Shown here piece after piece: positions 44,111 through 53,007 of a stretch of DNA of 64,000 nucleotides. The translations under genes were made by a program, and so were the position numbers. The stretch comes from Acidisphaera sp. (lineage in GTDB: Bacteria > Pseudomonadota > Alphaproteobacteria > Acetobacterales > Acetobacteraceae). The notes under the pieces were generated by a model. It was not told the origin of the DNA. It ran no database searches and saw only the letters and a program-made list of their open reading frames with translations. The stretch spans positions 24,094 through 88,093 of the forward strand of contig JAFAYM010000267.1 in assembly GCA_019240395.1 (NCBI GenBank). Reading direction: 5' to 3'. The number at the start of each line of letters is the position of its first letter. Within the stretch, counting starts at the first letter, position 1.

Positions 44111-44818
44111 GTGGCGCTGCTCGAGATCGACGACATCCACGTCTTCTATGACAAGATAGAGGCGCTGAAGGGCGTCTCGATGAGCGTCGAGGAGGGGCGC
44201 ATCGTCACCCTGGTCGGCGGCAACGGCGCCGGCAAGTCGACCACGCTCCGGGCGGTGAGCGGGCTGCTGCATCCCCGGCAGGGCGCGATCCGCTACGCCG
44301 GCGAGACCCTCGGCCAGTACGGCGCGCACGAGATCGCCGCCATGGGGCTGGTGCAGGTGCCGGAGGGGCGGCGCATCTTCGGCCGACTCACCGTCAACGA
44401 GAACCTGGAGATGGGCGCCTTCACCCAGAAGAACCGTCAGCAGATCGCCGAGGACCGCGAACGCATGCTGACGCTGTTCCCCCGGCTCCGCGAGCGGCTG
44501 CGCCAGGTGGCCGGCACGCTCTCCGGCGGCGAGCAGCAGATGGTGGCGACGGCGCGGGCGATGATGGCGCGCCCGCGCGCCCTGCTGATGGACGAGCCGA
44601 GCATGGGCCTGTCGCCGATGATGGTCGAGCAGGTGTTCGAGACCATCCGCACGATCAACGCGCAGGGCGTCACCGTGCTGCTGGTCGAGCAGAATGCGCT
44701 GCTCGCGCTCAGCATCGCCGATACGGGCTATGTCATGGAGAGCGGCCGGATCGTGCTGAGCGGCAGCGGACCCGAGCTTCTCGACGACGAGCGGGTCCGC
44801 CGCGCCTATCTCGGCTGA
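44111..44818 (+). CDS. livF: Branched-chain amino acid ABC transporter ATPase LivF
   Basis: A 235-residue ATPase starting at GTG 44111, 10 bases after livG. Motifs: LLEIDDIHVFYDKIEALKGV, Walker A GGNGAGKSTTLRAV, MGLVQVPEGRRIFGRLTV, signature LSGGEQQMVATARAM, Walker B ALLMDEPSMGLSP and the switch VEQNA. These separate LivF from LivG. It is the last gene of the liv operon; a 14-bp tandem repeat follows. Confidence 0.95.
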   Translation: MALLEIDDIHVFYDKIEALKGVSMSVEEGRIVTLVGGNGAGKSTTLRAVSGLLHPRQGAIRYAGETLGQYGAHEIAAMGLVQVPEGRRIFGRLTVNENLEMGAFTQKNRQQIAEDRERMLTLFPRLRERLRQVAGTLSGGEQQMVATARAMMARPRALLMDEPSMGLSPMMVEQVFETIRTINAQGVTVLLVEQNALLALSIADTGYVMESGRIVLSGSGPELLDDERVRRAYLG

Positions 44819-44830
44819 ACAGCAGCAGCC

Positions 44831-44894
44831 TTCAGCGCCCCAGCCTTCAGCGCCCAGCCTTCAGCGCCCGGGCTTCAGCGCCCAGGCTTCAGCG
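44831..44894. repeat. 14-bp tandem repeat after livF, about five copies
   Basis: TTCAGCGCCCAGCC-like units begin at 44831, 44846, 44860, 44874 and 44888, spaced 15, 14, 14 and 14 bases. The last, partial copy includes the stop codon of the CsbD/YqjD-like gene. The block fills the space between two convergent genes. It may be a minisatellite; no hairpin or T run suggests a terminator. Confidence 0.8.
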
Positions 44895-45281
44895 TCGGGT
44901 GGTCAGGAACCCGAGCACGTAGCCGAGGCCGGCGGCGACCAGCAGAGCGGCGAACGGATTCTCGTGAATCTGCTCCTCCATCGTGCGCATGGCTTCGCGG
45001 CTGGTGTCGGAGACCTGGCCGCCGAGGTTTCCCGCGCGCTCGCCGAGGCTGCCGGTGAGGCTTTCGACGCGCTCGCGCAGGTAGTTCACGGTGTCCTGCA
45101 GCTTGTCCATCGCGTCGCTTCCGGCCTCCTTGGCCGAGCCGTAAGCGGCCTGCGCCCTACCCCCGAGTTCGTTGACGGCGCCCTCCACCTTGGTCTTGGC
45201 GTCCCCGGTCAGGTTGCCGAGGCCGCTCTCGACCTTGCCGCCGATCTCCTGCGCGCCGCCTTCGACACGATCCCCGCTCAT
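44889..45281 (-). CDS. CsbD/YqjD-like stress protein with C-terminal membrane anchor
   Basis: The 130-residue protein joins a CsbD-like N-terminus (GGAQEIGGKVESGLGNLTGD) to a DUF883/YqjD/ElaB-like C-terminus: an amphipathic helical stretch (LQDTVNYLRERVESLTG) followed by the tail anchor NPFAALLVAAGLGYVLGFLT and basic TTRR. E. coli YqjD and ElaB are stationary-phase inner-membrane proteins that bind ribosomes. The fused architecture suggests a general stress role. A possible EcfG-type promoter lies upstream at 45346-45371. Confidence 0.85.
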   Translation of the reverse strand: MSGDRVEGGAQEIGGKVESGLGNLTGDAKTKVEGAVNELGGRAQAAYGSAKEAGSDAMDKLQDTVNYLRERVESLTGSLGERAGNLGGQVSDTSREAMRTMEEQIHENPFAALLVAAGLGYVLGFLTTRR

Positions 45282-45345
45282 CTGCCGCTCTCCTCGCCTG
45301 TCTGGGTCCAGAGCACGGCCGCCGTGCCCTTCCTTGCGGCTAATG

Positions 45346-45371
45346 AAAGCGCGCCGGCGGGCTAGGGTTCC
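45346..45371 (-). promoter_or_regulatory. Possible EcfG-type stress promoter
   Basis: On the minus strand GGAAC (45371-45367) is followed after 17 bases by CTTT (45349-45346), one mismatch from the alphaproteobacterial general stress consensus GGAAC-N16-17-CGTT. It lies 65 bases upstream of the CsbD/YqjD-like start, a family often controlled this way. The evidence is suggestive only. Confidence 0.3.
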
Positions 45372-45397
45372 CCTGTTCGTGAGCTGCCGGAGCGGGT

Positions 45398-46945
45398 TCA
45401 GACCTGCAGTCGCGCCACCACCCGGCTGTGCGGCACTGAGCGATCGATCCGGATCGCCCTGCCGTCGCCTTTGGCGAGGGCGATGACCAGGCGCATGCCC
45501 AAGCCGCCGGAACGCACCGGGTCGAACTCGGGCGAAAAGCCTTCGCCCTCGTCCTCGACGGTGATTTCCAGGCAGCTATCCACCCGGCGGACCCCGACCG
45601 TCACCCGGCCCTGCCCGTATTTCAAGGCGTTGGTGACGAACTCCGTGGTGATCAGGCCGAGCGGCGTGAGGTGATCGGCGGCCAGCATGATGGGCTCGGC
45701 CGCAAGCTCGATCGATCGACCCTCCGCCTGATCGGTCAGCGAGGTGCGCAGATCGGCAAGCAGGCCCTCGAGGTAGCTGGCGGCGTTGGACTCCACCACC
45801 GAGCCGCCCTGGTACAGCCGGCGATGCACCGCCCCGATGGTCAGCACACGCTGCGCCGCCTCCTGCAGCTGCAGGCGCGCCTCCGGCTCGGCGAGGGTTC
45901 GCGCCTGTAGCTGCAACAGCGTCTGCACGAGTTGCAGGCTGTTCTTCACGCGGTGATGGACCTCCTGCATCAGCAGATCCTTCTCCCGCAAGAGCGAGTC
46001 CTTCATGGCGGAGGCCTCGGCCAGCGCCATTTCCGAGCGCCTGCGTGCGGTAACGTCGCGCGAGACCGCCACCAGCCGCCCGGGCCGGCCCGTCGTGTCG
46101 GCCACCGGCACGACGGACACGTCCCACCATTTCGGGGTGCCCTTTGCCGTCGGACCGAAGCTCTCGAAGTGGCCGGGCTCGCCCTGCGCCGCGGCGGCGA
46201 CGATGCGCCGGATCTGCTCGGCCTGCTCGGCCGGCCAGAGGTCCGCCCAGGGACTCCCCTGCAACGCCTCCAGCTCGTCCACCTCCATGAGGAAGAGCCC
46301 GTTGGCGTTCATGAATTGCAGCCGTCCCTCCAGGTCGAGCACGTTGATGCAATCGGTGCTGGCCTCGAGCACGCTGCGCGCGAACGCCTCGCTCTGCTGC
46401 AACGCCACCTGCGACTGACGCTTCTCGATGGCCACGGCCAGCGTGTTGGCGAGCGCCTGGAGATAGGCGATGTCGGGCTGACTGAAATCGCCGGCGTCGC
46501 GGCGGTCCACCTCCAGCACCCCGAAGGCTTCGCCCTCGCCCCGGACGATGACATTGATCGCCCGGTTGATGCCGTGCTTGACCAGGATCGGCGGGGTTCT
46601 GAAGCGGCTTTCCGTGGCGAGCTCGTTGGAGATGACCGGATCGCCGGTCTTGAACGCGTATCCGGCCGGGCTCTCCGTCTCGGCGCCGAGCCGCACCCTG
46701 CCGATCTCATCGGGGCTCCAGCCCACCCCGGACTGCAGCAGGAACGCATGCTCGTCGGGGAGATAGGTGAGAATCTTGGCGTAGTGATCCTGCATGCCTT
46801 CGGCGGCAACCCGGCACACTTCGTCCAGCAGCGGCTGCACCTCGTCCTGGCGCAGCACGAACAGGCCGAAATGCGCGATCAGCTGCTGCTGGCGGAGGCG
46901 GTTGTGCAGCTCCGAAGCATGGAGGTCTTGAGGAGGGCTCGACAT
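45398..46945 (-). CDS. Sensor histidine kinase, GAF-PAS-HisKA_2
   Basis: A 515-residue soluble kinase with no membrane segment. Residues 25-175 form a GAF domain (LTYLPDEHAFLLQSGVGW, INVIVRGEGEAFGVLEVDRR), about 180-305 a PAS domain (ASTDCINVLDLEGRLQFMNA, PKWWDVSVVPVAD). The HisKA_2 phosphoacceptor region is LLMQEVHHRVKNSLQLVQTL (His at about residue 330). The ATPase domain has EFVTNALKYG, EDEGEGF and GGLGMRLVIAL. Such kinases often feed general stress or light/redox signalling, but no response regulator gene is nearby. ATG 46945 is used; a TTG at 47017 would add 24 residues. Confidence 0.92.
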   Translation of the reverse strand: MSSPPQDLHASELHNRLRQQQLIAHFGLFVLRQDEVQPLLDEVCRVAAEGMQDHYAKILTYLPDEHAFLLQSGVGWSPDEIGRVRLGAETESPAGYAFKTGDPVISNELATESRFRTPPILVKHGINRAINVIVRGEGEAFGVLEVDRRDAGDFSQPDIAYLQALANTLAVAIEKRQSQVALQQSEAFARSVLEASTDCINVLDLEGRLQFMNANGLFLMEVDELEALQGSPWADLWPAEQAEQIRRIVAAAAQGEPGHFESFGPTAKGTPKWWDVSVVPVADTTGRPGRLVAVSRDVTARRRSEMALAEASAMKDSLLREKDLLMQEVHHRVKNSLQLVQTLLQLQARTLAEPEARLQLQEAAQRVLTIGAVHRRLYQGGSVVESNAASYLEGLLADLRTSLTDQAEGRSIELAAEPIMLAADHLTPLGLITTEFVTNALKYGQGRVTVGVRRVDSCLEITVEDEGEGFSPEFDPVRSGGLGMRLVIALAKGDGRAIRIDRSVPHSRVVARLQV

Positions 46946-47047
46946 CGGCGGGCCTCGGCTCGATCCGGCGTTGAAGGAGCATCGGACGCCCGGCAGGGCG
47001 GAATGCCCTGCGCGCAACCGAAGGAGGGCGCCGCCTGCGTAACAGAT

Positions 47048-47053
47048 ATTATA
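47048..47053 (-). promoter_or_regulatory. Consensus -10 TATAAT upstream of histidine kinase
   Basis: On the minus strand 47053-47048 reads TATAAT, in an unusually AT-rich pocket about 100 bases upstream of the kinase start. The best -35-like sequence is TTGATT 14 bases upstream, a poor spacing, so the promoter call is weak. The 222-base space also serves the divergent ggt gene; I saw no other feature in it. Confidence 0.3.
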
Positions 47054-47168
47054 CTAGCCCAGGGTTCAATCAAGACTATGGCAGCCTTGCTCCCCCTCGG
47101 GCGCCTTCGGCCGATTTCGAGTCAGGCGATCACGCGCTAGCCTGGGCTCGGCAATCGGAGATCGCGCC

Positions 47169-48947
47169 ATGTTCACCACCCGCCCGGAGATCGCCGGCAC
47201 CTTCGGCGTGGTCGCCAGCACCCACTGGATCGCCAGTCAGGTCGGCATGGCGGTGCTGGAGCGCGGCGGCAACGCCTTCGACGCCGCGGCCGCCACCGGC
47301 TTCACCCTGCAGATTGCCGAGCCGCACCTGAACGGCCCCGGCGGCGACGCGCCGATCCTGGTGCACGACGCCCGCCGCGGCACCCAGCACGTGGTCTGCG
47401 GCCAGGGCGTTTCCCCCGCCGCCGCGACGCTGCAGCACTTCGCCGGGCTCGGCCTTGCGCTCATCCCCGGCACCGGCCTGCTGCCGGCGATGGTGCCCGG
47501 CGCCTTCGACGCCTGGGCGGTGCTGCTGCGCGAATGGGGCAGCTGGGAGCTGGCGGACGTGCTGGCCTATGCCATCGGCTACGCCGCTCAGGGCATCCAC
47601 CTGGTGCCCCGGATCGCCGCCACCGTGGAGACGGTGCGCCCGCTGTTCGAGGCGGAGTGGCCGACCAGCGCCGCCCTCTGGCTCCCGGGCGGCGCCGCCC
47701 CCTCGCCCGGCAAGCTGTTCGCCAACCCGACGCTCGCCGCGACCTATCAGCGGGTCTGCCGCGAGGCGACGGGACGCACCCGCGAGGGGCGCATCGACGC
47801 CGCCCGCAACGCCTGGTACCGCGGCTTCGTCGCCGAGGCGATCGGGCGCTTCTTCCGGGAGAACGAGGTGCTGGACGCCTCGGGACGGCGCCACCGCGGC
47901 CTGCTGACGGCCGAGGACATGGCGGCCTGGTCGGCGAGCATCGAGAGCCCCCACTCCTACGATTACGGCGGATACACCGTGCTGAAATGCGGCGCCTGGA
48001 GCCAGGGGCCGGTGTTCCTGCAACAGCTCGCCTTGCTGAAGGGCTTCGACCTCGCCGGCATGGACCCGGTGGGCGCGGACTTCGTCCACACCGTCGTGGA
48101 GTGCGCCAAGCTCGCCTTCGCCGACCGCGAGGCGTTCTACGGCGATCCCGATGCCGTCTCCGTGCCGCTGAACACCCTCCTCTCGGACGCCTACAACGAT
48201 GAACGGCGCGCCCTTATCGGCAGGGAGGCGTCACTCGCGCTGCGTCCCGGCGAAGTCCCGGGCTGCGGCGGGCCGGTGGACCACGAAGCCGCCGGACGCA
48301 CCGCGCTGCTCGCCCAGGCGTCCGGCGTGGGCGAACCGACACTGGCGCAACTCGGCGCGCTCGGCGGCGACACGTGCCACGTCGATGTCATCGACCGGCA
48401 CGGCAACATGGTCAGTGCGACGCCTTCCGGCGGATGGCTGCAATCCTCGCCGACGATTCCGGAGCTTGGCTTCTGCCTCGGCACCCGCGGCCAGATGTTC
48501 TGGCTGCGCGACAACCTGCCGGCCAGCCTGCGCCCACGCACCCGGCCGCGCACCACCCTCTCGCCCGGCATGGCCCTGCGGGACGGCAAGCCCTGGATGG
48601 CCTTCGGCACACCCGGCGGCGAACAGCAGGACCAATGGGCGCTGACCTTCTTCCTGCGCATGGTGCATCACGGCCTCACCATCCAGCAGGCGATCGACAT
48701 GCCGAGCTTTCACAGCGAGCACTGGCCGAGCAGCTTCTGGCCGCGCGCCGCCTGGCCGGGGAAACTGGTTCTGGAGGGACGCTTCGACCCAGCCACGCTG
48801 GAGGCGCTGCGCGGCCGCGGCCATCGTGCCGAACTGGGCGGCGACTGGTCGGAGGGCCGGCTCTCCGCGGCACGGCGGGAGGAGGATGGACAGCTTTTCG
48901 CCGGAGCAAATCCCAGGGGGATGCAAGGGTATGCGGTGGGACGGTAG
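47169..48947 (+). CDS. Gamma-glutamyltransferase family protein
   Basis: A 592-residue Ntn-hydrolase of the GGT family that would cleave or transfer gamma-glutamyl groups from glutathione or other gamma-glutamyl compounds after self-processing. Family features: GGNAFDAAAATGFTLQIAEP, NGPGGDAPILVHD, the processing-site Thr at about 402 in GGDTCHVDVIDRHGNMVS, and FGTPGGEQQDQW. No signal peptide is visible, so it may be cytosolic, unlike the periplasmic E. coli enzyme. It stands alone, divergent from the kinase and convergent with the AI-2E gene, but lies near peptide and amine importers. Confidence 0.88.
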   Translation: MFTTRPEIAGTFGVVASTHWIASQVGMAVLERGGNAFDAAAATGFTLQIAEPHLNGPGGDAPILVHDARRGTQHVVCGQGVSPAAATLQHFAGLGLALIPGTGLLPAMVPGAFDAWAVLLREWGSWELADVLAYAIGYAAQGIHLVPRIAATVETVRPLFEAEWPTSAALWLPGGAAPSPGKLFANPTLAATYQRVCREATGRTREGRIDAARNAWYRGFVAEAIGRFFRENEVLDASGRRHRGLLTAEDMAAWSASIESPHSYDYGGYTVLKCGAWSQGPVFLQQLALLKGFDLAGMDPVGADFVHTVVECAKLAFADREAFYGDPDAVSVPLNTLLSDAYNDERRALIGREASLALRPGEVPGCGGPVDHEAAGRTALLAQASGVGEPTLAQLGALGGDTCHVDVIDRHGNMVSATPSGGWLQSSPTIPELGFCLGTRGQMFWLRDNLPASLRPRTRPRTTLSPGMALRDGKPWMAFGTPGGEQQDQWALTFFLRMVHHGLTIQQAIDMPSFHSEHWPSSFWPRAAWPGKLVLEGRFDPATLEALRGRGHRAELGGDWSEGRLSAARREEDGQLFAGANPRGMQGYAVGR

Positions 48948-48966
48948 GAAGGCACCGGCCGCACGC

Positions 48967-50124
48967 TCAGGCAGGACTCGCCCATTCCCGCCAGAGCAGG
49001 ATCAGCGCGGACATGATCGCCGGGCCTAGGAACAGGCCCAGCAGCCCCCACACTTCCAGCCCACCCAGGATGCCCAGCAGCACCCACAGGAAGGGCAGCC
49101 GGGTCGCGCCGCCGATCAGCACGGGGCGGACGAAATGGTCGGCGCAGAACGCCAGCACCAGCCCGAAGGCGAACAGCGCGATCGCCGCTGCCGTCGCGCC
49201 TCGCGCCACGAGCAGCAGCGAGGCGATGCCAACCGCCACCGGCGCGCCGAACGGCACGATGGCGGCGACCGCCGACAGCGCGCCGCCGATCGTCGGATGC
49301 GGCACGCCGGTGATGGCATAAGCGACGCCGAGCAGAAAACCCTCCCCCAGGCCGACCAGCACCAGCCCATCCACCGTGCCGTGGATGGAGGCGATGATCT
49401 GCTCGGCGACGCGCTCGCCGCTCGGCCCGAAGGCCCGCCGGCTGACCCGGCGCATCTGCTCCGTCAGGCCCAGCCCGTCGCGAAACAGGAAGAACAGCGT
49501 CAGCAGGGTAAAGCCGAACAGCACGATGCGGTGGACCAGCATGCCGCCGATGTGGCGGCTGAAGGCGACGGTCTCGCCGCGGTTGAAGCGCCGCAGCAGC
49601 TCGGTCGAGCCCTCCCGGGTGCCGAGATTGTCGCGCCACCAATCCGCCACCATGCTGCTGCCGAACGGCAGGTGTTGCACGGCGTCGGGCACCGGAATGC
49701 CGTTGGCCTGCGCATCGCGGGCCCAGTCGAGGATCGGATGTATCTCGCGGCTGATCTGCACCGCGATCAGCGCCACCGGCACAACGAAGACCAGCGCCAC
49801 GCCCAAGGTGAAACAGCCCGGCACCAGGACGTTGTGCCGACCAGGCGGCCACCGGCGCCGGGCCCGCGCGTAGAGCGGCCAGAGGGCGATGGCAAAGACC
49901 CCGGCCCAGGCGAGCGCCGGGAGAAAGCCCCGCAAGGTCCAGAACCCGAGCAGGATCAACCCCGTGGCGAGCACGATCCGTGCCGCCTGCTGCCCCGGAT
50001 GCCGCCCCTGCGTTGCTTCCCCGAAGGAACGGATTTCCAAGGCTTCGCCCGTGCGCGAGGCGTGCGCCACGGATTTGGCGGGGGCGAGCGGGAGAGCCCC
50101 TCGGCTTTCTATCTCTGTGGTCAT
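48967..50124 (-). CDS. AI-2E family (PerM-like) membrane protein
   Basis: The 385-residue protein shows the family pattern of about seven or eight helices with a soluble insert: LATGLILLGFWTLRGFLPAL, WAGVFAIALWPLY, LVFVVPVALIAVQIS, then the loop domain, LFGFTLLTLFFLFRDG, VLVGLGEGFLLGVAYAITGV and the closing LWVLLGILGGLEVWGLLGLF. Members export varied substrates or sodium; an autoinducer role is proven for very few. The N-terminal 40 residues are polar. Its start abuts the stop of the DadA-like gene (no gap), so it is the last gene of that operon. Confidence 0.88.
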   Translation of the reverse strand: MTTEIESRGALPLAPAKSVAHASRTGEALEIRSFGEATQGRHPGQQAARIVLATGLILLGFWTLRGFLPALAWAGVFAIALWPLYARARRRWPPGRHNVLVPGCFTLGVALVFVVPVALIAVQISREIHPILDWARDAQANGIPVPDAVQHLPFGSSMVADWWRDNLGTREGSTELLRRFNRGETVAFSRHIGGMLVHRIVLFGFTLLTLFFLFRDGLGLTEQMRRVSRRAFGPSGERVAEQIIASIHGTVDGLVLVGLGEGFLLGVAYAITGVPHPTIGGALSAVAAIVPFGAPVAVGIASLLLVARGATAAAIALFAFGLVLAFCADHFVRPVLIGGATRLPFLWVLLGILGGLEVWGLLGLFLGPAIMSALILLWREWASPA

Positions 50125-51375
50125 CTAATGGAACCGCGTTGCAGCATAGGGTTTCGGATCGATCCCCGGCGCCTGGCCGGCAATCAGCCGCGCCACGAGG
50201 CGACCGCTGGGTGGCCCGCCGCTCATGCCGAAATGGCCGTGACCGGTTGCGAGATGCAAGCCGGGGCGGCCGGGCGCCGGGCCGAGGATCGGCAGGCTGT
50301 CGGGTGTCGAGGGACGAAAGCCCATCCAGTAGCGCACCTTCTCGCCGCGCAACGCAGGAAACAGCCGCTGCGCATGCTGCACCAGGATTCTCGCTCGGTG
50401 CTCGTTCGGTGGCGCATCAAGGCCGGCGATTTCCACGGTGCCGGCGATGCGCAACCCGTCCTCCATGGGCGTCACGCCGAAGCCGCGGCTCTTGTTGCTG
50501 AGCGGCAGGGCTGGGCGGACTTCCGGGGAGAACAGCATGGCGTGGTAGCCGCGCTCGGTCTCGAGCGGCACGCGCACGCGCAGCGGATCGAGCAACTGGC
50601 GCGAGAAGGCGCCGGCGGCGACGACGACGTGCTCGGTGCTGCGGTTGGCGATGTTGGTCATCACCATCCAGCCGCCGCCGTCGCCCGGGATCAGCTTGGT
50701 GGCCCGCTCGGCGACGAGCTGGCCGCCGGCGGCCTGGAAACGCTCGCCGAGGCTGACCACCAGGCGCTGCGGGCTGATCGTGTAGCCGTTGCCGGGCACC
50801 AGCAGGCCGCGCGAGATGTCGCGCGCGATGCCCGGGAACATCTGGCGCAGGTCGTCGGCGTTCAGGGTTTCGGTGCGGATGCCGTGCCGCTCGCGCACCT
50901 GGCGCTCGATTGCCATGGCGGGGCTTTCGGCCTCGCCCTCCCAGATGTGGACCTGGCCCGAGGGACGGATCAGGTCGTGGTAGAGTTCCGGGCCGAGCAG
51001 CTCCTGCCAGCAGGTCAGGGTTTCCCGGTGCAGGGCGCGCATGGCGTCGGAGATCTCGAGGACGCGCGAGAGCCGGCCGGCCTCGATCCAGCGCAGCAGC
51101 CAGGGCAGCGCGCGCGGGAAGTAGCTTGGCCGGACAGACAGGGGCCCGAGCGGATCGGCGAGCCAGCCCGGCACCTTGCGCAGCATCCCCGGCATGGCGA
51201 TCGGCACGGCGGTGTCCGGGCTGAGCAGCCCGGCATTGCCGAAGGAGGCGCCGCCGGCCGGCGGCAGCGGGTCGATCACCGCGACGTCCAGCCCGGACCG
51301 CTGGAGGTAGAGCGCCGTCGACAGGCCGGCGACGCCTGCTCCGACGACGATTGCGCCATGCCGGGCAAGCGTCAT
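50125..51375 (-). CDS. D-amino-acid dehydrogenase-like FAD oxidoreductase
   Basis: A 416-residue flavoprotein of the DAO family, close to DadA: the FAD fingerprint is AIVVGAGVAGLSTALYLQRS, followed by SFGNAGLLSPDTAVPIAMPG (typical DadA region), WLLRWIEAG, the middle VVAAGAFSRQLLDPL and the C-terminal GHGHFGMSGGPPSGRLVA. It should oxidise a D-amino acid or secondary amine to the imino acid. It follows two amine-type ABC permeases by 23 bases, so its substrate is probably brought in by that transporter. Confidence 0.87.
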   Translation of the reverse strand: MTLARHGAIVVGAGVAGLSTALYLQRSGLDVAVIDPLPPAGGASFGNAGLLSPDTAVPIAMPGMLRKVPGWLADPLGPLSVRPSYFPRALPWLLRWIEAGRLSRVLEISDAMRALHRETLTCWQELLGPELYHDLIRPSGQVHIWEGEAESPAMAIERQVRERHGIRTETLNADDLRQMFPGIARDISRGLLVPGNGYTISPQRLVVSLGERFQAAGGQLVAERATKLIPGDGGGWMVMTNIANRSTEHVVVAAGAFSRQLLDPLRVRVPLETERGYHAMLFSPEVRPALPLSNKSRGFGVTPMEDGLRIAGTVEIAGLDAPPNEHRARILVQHAQRLFPALRGEKVRYWMGFRPSTPDSLPILGPAPGRPGLHLATGHGHFGMSGGPPSGRLVARLIAGQAPGIDPKPYAATRFH

Positions 51376-51398
51376 GTTCCCTCCATTCCTATGTTCGG

Positions 51399-52187
51399 TC
51401 AGGTGCCGGCGCCGGTCCGCGCGGCACGCCAGCGCCGCAAGGAGGCGTCGAGCAGCAGCACCAGGCCGGTGATGCCGATCAGCACGGCGCTGACGGCGGC
51501 GATCGTCGGCTCGATCTGCATGTGCAGGCTGTTCCAGATGCGCACCGGCAAGGTCTGCGCCCGAATGCCGGTGAGGAACAGCGAAATGATGAGCTCATCG
51601 AAAGAGGCGAGAAAGGCGAAGAGCGCGGCGGAGATGATCCCGGGCGCGGCGAGCGGCACCACGACGCGCAGGAACAGCCGCAGGCGGCTGCTGCCGAGGC
51701 TGAGGGCGGCGCGCTCGAGATTGACGTCCACGCCCTGCAGTGTGGCCAGCAGGATCAGCAGCACGACGGGGAGTGCGACGACGGCGTGGCAGCAGCCGAT
51801 CCACAGCACGTTGCCGACCAGACCGAGCCTGGCCGAGAGAAAATACATGGCGATGGCGGTGATCACCGTCGGCACGATGACCGGGAGCAGGAGCAGGGAG
51901 AGCAGCAGCTTCTTGGCGGCGATCGGGCGGCGCACCAGGGCGTAGGCGGCGAAGAAGCCGATCGTCGTGGCGATGGTGCAGGCGATGGCGCCGATGACCA
52001 GGCTGTACCACAGGGCCGCCCGCCACTGATCGTCGCCGAGGAAGCGCGCGAACCAGCGCAGGGAGAGAGCGGTCGGCGGGAACTGGAGGTAGCCGGCGCC
52101 GCTGAACGCCAGGATGACGACGATGACGATCGGCGCCATGAGGAGCAGGCACATCGCGGTGACGTAGCCGGCGAGGATGCGCTGCAT
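51399..52187 (-). CDS. ABC transporter permease, PotC-like
   Basis: A 262-residue inner-membrane permease with six hydrophobic segments (MCLLLMAPIVIVVILAFSG, LVIGAIACTIATTIGFFAAY, LSLLLLPVIVPTVITAIAMY). The EAA-type coupling loop is in ERAALSLGSSRLRLFLRVVV and PLAAPGIISAALFAFLASFD. The binding-protein-dependent permease family of spermidine/putrescine or opine type fits. It follows the PotB-like gene by 3 bases. Confidence 0.92.
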   Translation of the reverse strand: MQRILAGYVTAMCLLLMAPIVIVVILAFSGAGYLQFPPTALSLRWFARFLGDDQWRAALWYSLVIGAIACTIATTIGFFAAYALVRRPIAAKKLLLSLLLLPVIVPTVITAIAMYFLSARLGLVGNVLWIGCCHAVVALPVVLLILLATLQGVDVNLERAALSLGSSRLRLFLRVVVPLAAPGIISAALFAFLASFDELIISLFLTGIRAQTLPVRIWNSLHMQIEPTIAAVSAVLIGITGLVLLLDASLRRWRAARTGAGT

Positions 52188-52190
52188 GTG

Positions 52191-52991
52191 TCAGGCGCCC
52201 ATCAGCCGGCGCAGGTCGGTGATGCGGTAGTAGACGGCGTACAGCACGAGCGTGACGGCGAGCAGGAACAGCGACATCACGGCGGCGCTCTTCCAGTCCA
52301 GGGTGATTTCCACCGATCGTTCGATGAGCATCGCGACCATGACGTCGGAGGGGCCGCCCATCAGTGCGGGCGTGATGAAGAAGCCGATCGACAGGATGAA
52401 GACGATGAGTGCGCCGGAGAGGATGCCGTGGCGGCTGAGCGGCAGATAGACGCGCCAGAACACGGCGAAGCCGCCGGCGCCGAGGCCGCTGGCAGCGAGC
52501 AGCAGGTTGCGGTCGATGCTCTTCATCGTCGCGAACAGGGTGAGCACCATGTAGGGCAGCAGCACGTAGGTCATGCCGATGACGATGCCGAGCTTGTTGT
52601 AGAGCAGCGGCAGCGGCGCCTCGATCAGGCCGGCGCTTTGCAGCAGACGGTTGATGACGCCGGCGCGTCCGAGCAGCACCATCCAGGAGTAGGTGCGGAC
52701 GATGATGCTGGTGAAGTAGGGGACGATGATGCAGAAGACGACGAGGGTGAAGCGCAGGCCACGCCGGTTGGCCAGATAATAGGCGATGGGGTAGCCCGCC
52801 AGCAGCACGCAGGCGGTGACCAGCAGGGAGATCCAGTTGGTGGCGAGGATCGCCTGCAGCACCGCGCGCGAGGCGATCACCGACGCGATCTGCTGAATCC
52901 CGCCCTCGGCAAAAAGCGCCTGCGTGAAGAACCATGCCAACGGCAGCACGAACACGAAAGCGAGCATCGCAAACGCCGGCAGCATCAGCAC
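52191..52991 (-). CDS. ABC transporter permease, PotB-like
   Basis: A 266-residue permease, six hydrophobic segments, beginning PAFAMLAFVFVLPLAWFF. Coupling region: LAASGLGAGGFAVFWRVYLP with LSRHGILSGALIVFILSIGF. It pairs with the PotC-like permease encoded next. The start is GTG 52991 (GAAGGAAG upstream); ATG 52985 is two codons later. 16 bases separate it from the ATPase gene. Confidence 0.92.
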   Translation of the reverse strand: MLMLPAFAMLAFVFVLPLAWFFTQALFAEGGIQQIASVIASRAVLQAILATNWISLLVTACVLLAGYPIAYYLANRRGLRFTLVVFCIIVPYFTSIIVRTYSWMVLLGRAGVINRLLQSAGLIEAPLPLLYNKLGIVIGMTYVLLPYMVLTLFATMKSIDRNLLLAASGLGAGGFAVFWRVYLPLSRHGILSGALIVFILSIGFFITPALMGGPSDVMVAMLIERSVEITLDWKSAAVMSLFLLAVTLVLYAVYYRITDLRRLMGA

Positions 52992-53007
52992 GCGCCGCTT
53001 CCTTCAG

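Noticed and set aside
45398..47017. Two-component partner or PhyR-like regulator next to the histidine kinase
   Set aside because: Neighbouring genes on both sides are unrelated (stress protein, gamma-glutamyltransferase); the kinase is an orphan in this window.
49135..51945. A 936-codon open frame on the plus strand across the AI-2E and DadA-like genes
   Set aside because: It is antisense to two clearly recognisable genes, has an Arg/Asp/Gln/His-rich composition typical of GC-driven shadow frames, and shows no family motifs.
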